Assembly: GCA_027943335.1 (NCBI GenBank)
Contig: BSBK01007858.1
Coordinates: 745,501 to 809,500 of the forward strand
DNA length: 64,000 nt
Source: Chamaecyparis obtusa
Taxonomy: Eukaryota; Streptophyta; Pinopsida; Cupressales; Cupressaceae
Direction of reading: 5' to 3'
Of this stretch, positions 57,531 to 64,000 are shown piece after piece. Within the stretch, counting starts at the first letter, position 1; the number at the start of each line of letters is the position of its first letter. Under the pieces are notes generated by a model. It worked only from the letters and a program-made list of their open reading frames with translations, did not search any database and had not been told where the DNA came from. Made by a program: the position numbers and the translations under genes.

Positions 57531-58035
57531 GATGCCACCTCCTCGCAACATCAAACAATTAAGGGGTCTCCAGGGCTATCTTCAATCTATAAGGAGGTTC
57601 ATTTCTCAGTTAGCTAACAGAGCTCAACCCTTCAATAAGAATTTTCATAAAGGCGCTACTTGCATATGGAATGAGGAGTGTCAAAAGAACCTGGACTAGA
57701 TCAAGGATTACCTAGCACGACCTCCTATTCTTATGCCACCTATCCAAGGGAAACCTTTGATATTGTACATTTCTGCTATAGAAAATTCCTTAGAAGCTCT
57801 CCTTGCACAACAAGATGATATGGGCAAAGAATGAGCTATCTACTATATTAGTCGCACTCTGGTTGCTTATGAACTCAATTACACTAGCATTGAAAAGGCT
57901 TCTTTAGCAGTGGTGTTTGCATCTCACAAACTTAGACATTACATGCTTGTGCATACTATGCAATTGGTCACCAAAATTGATCCTTTAAAGTATCTCCTAA
58001 GTAAAGCTCCACTTACTAGATGACTTGCTAAATGG
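57531..58035 (+). pseudogene. Element 6 RNase H (retroelement type)
   Basis: LQGYLQSIRRFISQLANRAQ, then PLILYISAIENSLEALLAQQ, YYISRTLVAYELNYTSIEKA and DPLKYLLSKAPLTR. Stops at 57699, 57831 and 58020. Confidence 0.8.
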
Positions 58036-58740
58036 ATGTTAATTCTCTTAGAATTTGACATTCAGTATGTCGAAAGGAAAGCTATTAAAGGACAAGCAAT
58101 TGTAGATCAATTGGCTGAGTTCCCCATGGTTGATAATACTCCTCTTCAGATAGACTTCCCAAATGCTTTAGTCATGCATATCATGGGGTGTGCATGGAAA
58201 ATGTTCTTTGATGATTCTTATACACAGAATGGGGCTGGTGCTAGAATCTTGTTTGTTACCCCTCATGGATACACCATTCCTAAATCCTATAAGCTTCTCT
58301 TTCCATGCACCAATAACATAGCTGAATATGAAGCCCTTCTAAATGGTGTTAAGCTTTCCCTTGAATGGAGGATCATTGAGTTGCATATCTTTGGAGATTC
58401 TCAGCTTGTCATAAACCAAGTAAATGATGATTACCAAACAAAGGATGAAAAGTTGATTCCCTACAAGAAGATGGTAGAATCACTAAGGAATTATTTCACA
58501 TCTGTCACATTCCAACAAATTCCTAGAGTTGAGAATAAGGTTGTTGATGCCATGGCTACTTTGGCATCCATTCTACAACCGAAAGGGCATGAATCACTCT
58601 TTGAGTTCCTAGTGGAAGAATTGCATTATCCTACCTACAATTCCCCTGATGATTGTGTCATTTACACTATGGTTGATCATGACTCATCCCGCTATGCCAC
58701 CATCTTTTCCTATCTCTGAGATCAAGTTATCCCTGAAAAC
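58036..58740 (+). pseudogene. Element 6 second (archaeal-like) RNase H
   Basis: An open piece of 227 codons (58036-58719) holds EFDIQYVERKAIKGQAIVDQ, WKMFFDDSYTQNGAGARIL, LLFPCTNNIAEYEALLNGVK, FGDSQLVINQVNDDYQTKDE and IPRVENKVVDAMATLAS. D, E, D and D positions of an RNase H fold are all present. This is the best-preserved enzymatic domain of the element. The duplicated RNase H is a Tat-lineage trait; it may help in plus-strand synthesis, which is inference. Confidence 0.82.
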
Positions 58741-59946
58741 CTAATGCGTAATGAGAAGCACCAACTCATCTGCAATGCCTCACACTTTACCCTCATCTCT
58801 GGTGACTTGTATAGGAAGGGTCTAGACGGAACTCTCCTTAGGTGTCTAGAAATAGAGGATTTGGAAAAAGTGCTAGATGAAGTCCATGATGGCATATGTG
58901 GTTCACACTCTAACGGTCTTCCACTAGCTCAGAAATTGCTTAGGGCTGGTTACTATTGGCCTACTATGCAAACTGATGCTGTTCAGTATGCCAAGTCCTA
59001 CAAGAAATGTCAACTACATGAGAATTTCATTCATGCTCCTGGACATGAGCTCATTCCCTCTGTTACCTATTGGCCATTTCAACAATGGGCCTTTGACTTG
59101 GTAGGCAAAATTTATCCTAGTTCTTTGAGTGGGCATAAGTTCATCATTACAACTATTGAATATTTCACTAAATGGGTTGAAGTTGTCCCACTGTCTGCAG
59201 CTATGGGAAAACATGTTACCCTATTTATTTTGAATCACATCATTTGCTGCTATGGTATTCCTTCTTCCATAGTCATGGATAATGGTGGCCAGTTCAAAAA
59301 CAAAGACCTGAAGAACTTGTGCAAAAAGTTCAAAATTAAATAACATTGGTCTTCTGTTTACTACCCTCAAGGGAACGGCCAAGCTGAGGCCTCAAACAAA
59401 ACATTGCTAAAAATTCTCCAGAGAACAGTGCACAAATCAGGCAAGGATTGGCATCTGTAGATCAATCATGTGCTATGGGCTTACAAAAATTCTATTCACA
59501 CCCCTACAAGAGCAACACCTTTTTCCTTGGTCTATGGTTTTGAGGTTGTCTTACCATTAGAGGTTGAAATACCTTCACTAAGAGTCTCTCTCCATGGTTT
59601 GATTACTGATGAAGACCAGAGGGCCATGAGAGTGCATGAGCTCACTACTTTGGAAGAATGCCGCAAGGCCACCTTTGATCACCTGTGCACCTATCATAAG
59701 AGAATTTCTACTGCTTACAATAAGAAAGTTCATCCTAGAGAGTTCCAAGTGGGTGAACTAGTTCTTAGAGAAAATCCTAAAAATCAGCAGAATAGGGAGC
59801 AAAAAAGCAAGTTTGAGCCAAATTGGTTAGGACTTTATATCATCACAGTAGCATTTGGGTCCGCGGCCTATCATCTATCTACACCTAAGGGAGAAGAGCT
59901 TACCTAGCCTATCAATGTTCTACATCTGAAGAAGTTCTATGCCTAA
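58741..59946 (+). pseudogene. Element 6 integrase
   Basis: Open from 58744 for 199 codons. Zinc block HDGICGSHSNGLP ... LLRAGYYWPTMQTD ... YKKCQ, where the first Cys of the C-x2-C pair is Tyr. Core blocks QQWAFDLVGKI, IVMDNGGQFKNKDL and GNGQAEASNKTL keep D, D and E. The C-terminal blocks are FQVGELVLRENPKNQQ and FEPNWLGLYIITVAFG; it ends HLKKFYA, TAA 59944-59946. Stops at 59341 and 59458, plus TAG at 59905. Confidence 0.86.
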
Positions 59947-59999
59947 GGTTCTTGCACTCTTTGTACATATTTTATTGATCCTGAAAAAAATAAAAAAAA

Positions 60000-60011
60000 T
60001 TCATATATGAT
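60000..60011 (+). other. Target-site duplication left of the 5S-unit array
   Basis: TTCATATATGAT, repeated at 62673-62684. Element 2 has one copy (around 21833) with no insert. Confidence 0.8.
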
Positions 60012-61251
60012 TGTGATATTGCTATCAGGATTTAACTATGTAGTTTTTTTTAGTCAAACTCATTGACCCATGATTCATGAGTAGTGGTTCACCGACCCCA
60101 TCTCTCATGAGAATGAAATGGGACACTTAGCACTCATTGGATCTAGGTGATGCTCACAGAGGTGAAGCACCGGGACTTCCCGGGAGGTCACCCATCCCAG
60201 TACTACTCCAGCTCAAGCACGCTTAACTATGGAGTTTCCTCCATGGTTAAACCCACTCTACTTGTATCCATTTGCAAAACCTTCACCAAGTGTTGTGCCT
60301 TATGAACCATTCATTAGAAAGCCCCTTAAGCTCATCAATTGATAAGTTGGAGATATTTTCCACAGCATGTCAAATTGTGATATTGCTATCAGGATTTAAC
60401 TGTGTGGTTTTTTTGAGTCAAACTCATTGACCCATGATTCATGAGTAGTGGTTCACCGAACCCATCTCTCATGAGAATGAAATGGAACACTTAGCACTCA
60501 TTGGATCTAGGTGATGCTCACAGAGGTGAAGCACCGGGACTTCCTAGGAGGTCACCCATCCCAGTACTACTCCAGCTTGAGCGTGCTTAACTATGGAGTT
60601 TCCTCCATGGTTAAACCCACTCTACTTGCATCCTCATTTGTAAAACCTTCACCAAGTGTTGTGCCTTATGAACCATTCATTAGAAAGCCCCTTAAGCTCA
60701 TCAATTTTTAAGTAGGAGATATTTTCCACAAGTCAAATTGTGATATTGCTATCAGGATTTAATTGTGTAGTTTTTTGGAGTCAAACTCATTGACCCATGA
60801 TTCATGAGTAGTGGTTCACCAAACCCATCTCTCATGAGAATGAAATGGAACACTTAGCACTCATTTGATCTAGGTGATGCTCATAGAGGTGAAGCACCAG
60901 TTCTTCCCGAGAGGTCACCCATCCCAGTACTACTCCAGTTCAAGCGCGCTTAACTATGGAGTTTCCTCCATGGTTAAACCCACTCTACTTGCATCCTCAT
61001 TTGCAAAACCTTCACCAAGTGTTATGACTTATGAACCATTCATTAGAAATCCCCTTAAGCTCATCAATTGATAAGTAGGAGATATTTTCCACAGCAAGTC
61101 AAATTGTGATATTGCTATCAGGATTTAACTGTGTAGTTTTTTTGAGTCAAACTCATTGACCCATGATTCATGAGTAGTGGTTCACCAAACCCATCTCTCA
61201 TGAGAATGAAATGGAACACTTAGCACTCATTGGATCTAGGTGATGCTCACA
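60012..61251 (-). repeat. Left half of the array: three 5S-like segments on the minus strand plus a truncated unit
   Basis: 5S-like segments lie at about 60159-60244, 60523-60608 and 60886-60971, with a period of 363-364 bp. On the minus strand each reads ACTCCATAGTTAAGC ... GAGCTGGAGTAGTACTGGGA, then TGGGTGACCTC and GGGAAGTCC. The fourth unit stops at GTGATGCTCAC (61250), before its 5S part. Confidence 0.85.
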
Positions 61252-62672
61252 AGTCACAACACTTGGTGAAGGTTTTGCAAATGAGGATGCAAGTAGAGTG
61301 GGTTTAACCATGCAGGAAACTCCATAGTTAAGCACGCTCGAGCTGGAGTAGTACTGGGATGGGTGACCTCCTGGGAAGTCCTGGTGCTTCACCTTTGTGA
61401 GCATCACCTAGATCCAATGAGTGCTAAGTGTTCCATTTCATTCTCATGAGAGATGGGTTCAGTGAACCACTACTCATGAATCATGGGTCAATGAGTTTGA
61501 CTCAAAAAAACTACACAGTTAAATCTTGATAGCAATATCACAATTTGACTTGCTATGGAAAATATCTCCTACTTATCAATTGATGAGCTTAAGGGGCTTT
61601 CTAATGAATGGTTCATAAGGCACAACACTTGGTGAAGGTTTTGCAAATGAGGATGCAAGTAGAGTGGGTTTAACCATGGAGGAAACTCCATAGTTAAGCG
61701 CGCTTGAGCTAGAGTAGTACTGGGATGGGTGAACTCCCGAGAAGTCCCAGTGCTTCACCTTTGTGAGCATCACCTAGATCCAATGAGTGCTAAGTGTTCC
61801 ATTTCATTCTCATGAGAGATGGGTTTTGTGAACCACTACTCATGAATCATGGGTCAATGAGTTTGACTCAAAAAAACTACATAGTTAAATCCTGATAGCA
61901 ATATCACAATTTGACTTGCTGTGGAAAATATCTCCTACTCATTAATTGATGAGCTTAAGGGGCTTTCTAATGAATGGTTCATAAGGCACAACACTTGGTG
62001 AAGGTTTTGCAAATGAGGATGCAAGTAGAGTGGGTTTAACCATGGAGGAAACTCCATAGTTAAGCACACTTGAGCTGGAGTATTACTGGGATGGGTGACC
62101 TCTCGAGAAGTCCCGGTGCTTCACCTCTATGAGAATCACCTAGATCCAATGAGTGCTAAGTGTTCCATTTAATTCTCATGAGAGATGGGTTCGGTGAACC
62201 ACTACTCATGAATCATGGGTCAATGAGTTTGACTCAAAAAAACTACACAGTTAAATCTTGATAGCAATATCACAATTTGACTTGCTATGGAAAATATCTC
62301 CTACTTATCAATTGATGAGCTTAAGGGGCTTTCTAATGAATGGTTCATAAGGCACAACACTTGGTGAAGGTTTTGCAAATGAGGATGCAAGTAGAGTGGG
62401 TTTAATCATGGAGGAAACTCCATGGTTAAGCGCGCTCAAGCTGGAGTAGTACTGGGATGGGTGACCTCCTGGGAAGTCCCGGTGCTTCACCTCTTTGAGC
62501 ACCACCTAGATCCAATGAGTGCTAAGTGTTCCATTTCATTCTCATGAGAGATGGGTTCGGTGAACCACTACTCATGAATCATGGGTCAATGAGTTTGACT
62601 AAAAAAAACTACATAGTTAAATCTTGATAGCAGTATCACAATTTGACTTGTTGTGGAAAATATCTCCTACTT
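61252..62672 (+). repeat. Right half of the array: four 5S-like segments on the plus strand
   Basis: 5S-like segments lie at about 61308-61396, 61674-61762, 62040-62128 and 62406-62494, period 366 bp. Box A-like AGTTAAGCGCGCTTGAGC, an intermediate GTAGTAC and box C-like GGATGGGTGACCTCC are present with few changes. No TTTT terminator follows the 5S part closely, so transcripts might run into the next unit. The 65-codon ORFs are translations of the repeat. Confidence 0.85.
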
Positions 62673-62684
62673 TTCATATATGAT
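62673..62684 (+). other. Target-site duplication right of the 5S-unit array
   Basis: TTCATATATGAT followed by GCTGAAAAAAT, which continues the Element 6 sequence as in Element 2. Confidence 0.8.
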
Positions 62685-63052
62685 GCTGAAAAAATTCTAA
62701 AAAGCATAAAAAGTCTTGCAAAAATAAAAAAAATAAAAAAATTGCAAAAAATTCAAAAAAATAGAAAACGTGCCTTGGTGAAAACCTAGAAACAGGTGCC
62801 TTGCTAGCAAAAATACAAAAAAGTTGAAAAAATCAAAAAATCTGTCAAGTGGTGAAAACCTGAAAATAGGCACTACTTGAGACCCTTGCAACTATGTCTA
62901 TCAGTCTTGCATGGCACTCATTCGCTCCACTTCTCGCTTTGCCTCTCCTATCCTAGAATTGACTCTTGTCTTAGTCTAGGGGGCATACGTTGTTCTAGCT
63001 TATCTTGGGTCTCTTTGTGTGTCAGGGTTTCTTGGGCAACTTGGTTCCAACA

Positions 63053-63120
63053 GTGTTTTTCAACACCTCCCCAACTGTGTTTTTCAACACTTCCCTAGCG
63101 TCAAGTGTTTCTCAACACTT
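63053..63120 (+). other. Cluster of three stem-loops in the Element 6 3' untranslated region
   Basis: GTGTTTTTCAACAC at 63053-63066 and 63077-63090, then AAGTGTTTCTCAACACTT at 63103-63120. The order and loops match 22257-22327. Confidence 0.6.
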
Positions 63121-63386
63121 ATTAGATATCCTACCCATAGTCTAGAATGATACGATATTTCTCACTGGCAGATGTGATACCCAAAGTTTGACTCTATCAT
63201 GTACACACACACACTTAAACACTTGCCTCGCTGAGACTTGCTTGAATTTATTTCTTTGTGTGTTGTCTATGATGATTTCTTTGCTGAGTGTTCTCTCCCT
63301 AATAGTTTTCAATGATGTCGAGCTAGAAGACTGGGGGCACGAGGACATGTTTTATTTATTTTCTGCCTATGGGTATATTTTGTTGA

Positions 63387-64000
63387 TCCCTATAGAGGAT
63401 AAAATATGGATGGGGTCCTAGAACAATGGTTTGCACATAAAAGAGACCCCAAAGCCAATGTTTTACACTTACATTTGAATTGTATTGATATGGAAAGTAA
63501 ATGTAAATGACTAATGTTGAAATGAAGAGATAAAGGTACTTACCTCCAAAAAAGAACCTATTGAAAACCTTGCCAAACAGTCTCAAAAATTGTTGATTTC
63601 TTATAAATTGAACCAAAACTGCGAGATCTACAAAACCCAAAAATCTTTTCCAATTTTGAGGGAGGTTGAGTTTGATCCTCATAAAAGGTCAAATACTACA
63701 TTTTTAATCTGAAGCCCGATTCTGATTCTGTTCATAGATCCTGAAAGTTTGCCAAAAAGGGTATCCAAATCTACTCTCAGATCTGAAATTTCGCACCTGT
63801 AACTGCAAGAAAAAGAAGGTTTTTGTTATTTGTTTGGGGGGTTTGCCTTGGTCAAACCCCAATTTGGAATTAACCTTAATATTGAAATTGAAATTGAGAA
63901 TGCTAGCAAGTAGTAGAAGTAGATCTAACAATGAAGCTATGATATTTAATAGATATGCAAATTCTATTTGAAATGTAATCAAGTATGTTAATATGAAAGC
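63387..64000 (-). mobile_element. Element 7: LTR of the Element 1/4 family, cut by the window end
   Basis: From about 63637 the sequence is collinear with 31960-32330 and 41860-42230 (AAACCCAAAAATCTTTT, CCTCATAAAAGGTCAAA, AGGGTATCCAAAT, GCTAGCAAGTAGTAGAAG). The start near 63387 resembles the LTR low end (ATAGAGG). By comparison its transcription would run on the minus strand. The rest lies beyond the window. Confidence 0.7.

Larger units (their letters stand above)
60012..62672. mobile_element. Inserted palindromic array of 5S-rRNA-derived ~365-bp units
   Basis: The insert has three full units and one truncated unit reading on the minus strand (60012-61251). Four units on the plus strand (61252-62672) meet them head to head. 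Each full unit carries a segment like the 3' two thirds of 5S rRNA with its pol III internal promoter. Flanks are a 12-bp duplication TTCATATATGAT. Units start TGTGGAAAATATC and end AATATCACA with an 11-bp joint ATTTGACTTGC between them. The TG...CA ends and 5S content recall Cassandra-type LTRs, but no primer site or polypurine tract is seen between units. The 12-bp duplication is longer than LTR integrases make. Confidence 0.8.
49282..63386 (+). mobile_element. Element 6: Tat-type Ty3/gypsy retrotransposon, sister of Element 2
   Basis: A 5' LTR at 49282-50155 is followed by the same order of parts as Element 2: leader, gag, protease, linker, RT, RNase H, second RNase H, integrase and 3' untranslated region. 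It is interrupted by a 2.66-kb 5S-unit array (60012-62672) and, at 63387, by Element 7. Its 3' LTR is not in the window. It keeps YVDD and has longer open stretches than Element 2 in the linker, second RNase H and integrase, but has a frameshift in RT and many stops. Confidence 0.9.
59947..63386 (+). other. Element 6 3' untranslated region, split by the 5S-unit array
   Basis: The part outside the insertion (59947-60011 and 62673-63386) is collinear with 21770-22590 of Element 2. It keeps two GGTGAAAACC units (62777-62800, 62851-62873) and the trio of stem-loops (63053-63120). After TTGTTGATC at 63386 the match to Element 2 stops, where Element 7 begins. Confidence 0.65.

Noticed and set aside
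60511..62505. Repeated 65-codon ORFs (MMLTEVKH type) as a gene family
   Set aside because: They are the same repeat unit translated in both halves of the array and read through the 5S-like segment.
60012..62672. Functional 5S rRNA gene cluster
   Set aside because: Only about the last two thirds of 5S is present, diverged in the loops, within 365-bp units. The array is inverted and flanked by a target duplication inside a retrotransposon.
60012..62672. Ordinary Cassandra element with two LTRs
   Set aside because: There are more than two units, they occur in both orientations, no primer site or polypurine tract lies between them, and the duplication is 12 bp.

Overview
This is nuclear DNA from a vascular plant with a large, transposon-filled genome. 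The evidence is nested plant Ty3/gypsy (Tat-type) and Ty1/copia elements, a tRNA-derived SINE, 5S-rRNA-derived repeats and GT-AG introns. A gymnosperm would fit, but nothing here proves the species. There is no intact host gene; only the last two exons of a senescence/dehydration (ERD7-like) gene are recognisable (44830-45293).

Layout. 1-1240 is AT-rich and uninformative. Element 1 (1240-6053, minus) is a decayed Tat-like element with one LTR. 6054-10542 is intergenic, with a SINE (8384-8653), an (AG)n tract and a long purine tract (9046-9482). Element 2 (10548-27409, plus) is a complete 16.9-kb Tat-type element with both LTRs, a perfect TGTGG duplication, gag-pol decayed by stops, and an antisense plant-mobile-domain gene between pol and the 3' LTR. 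27415-29683 is unassigned. Element 3 (29689-31618, plus) is a 1.9-kb non-autonomous LTR element. It abuts Element 4 (31627-43064, minus), a non-autonomous relative of Element 1 that keeps one intact 324-codon ORF. Element 5 (36688-41697, minus) is a full-length copia inserted into the 5' LTR of Element 4. 43070-49281 is AT-rich and holds the host gene fragment and a decayed acidic coding region. Element 6 (49282 to 63386, plus) is a sister of Element 2. It carries in its 3' untranslated region a 2.66-kb insertion of 5S-derived ~365-bp units in head-to-head array. Element 7 (63387 to the window end) is a third LTR of the Element 1/4 family, interrupting Element 6.

How it works together. All protein-coding parts belong to retrotransposons and all but one are broken by stops, many of which look like C-to-T changes at CAG, CGA or TGG codons, as expected of silenced methylated DNA. 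Elements 2 and 6 are close enough to serve as a comparison pair. Features shared by both (leader hairpins, 3' hairpin triplets, clustered GTATCGTGCGATAC-like words, dual RNase H) probably mattered to the living family. The most unusual structure is the palindromic 5S-unit array, because Element 2 supplies its empty site inside the same window.
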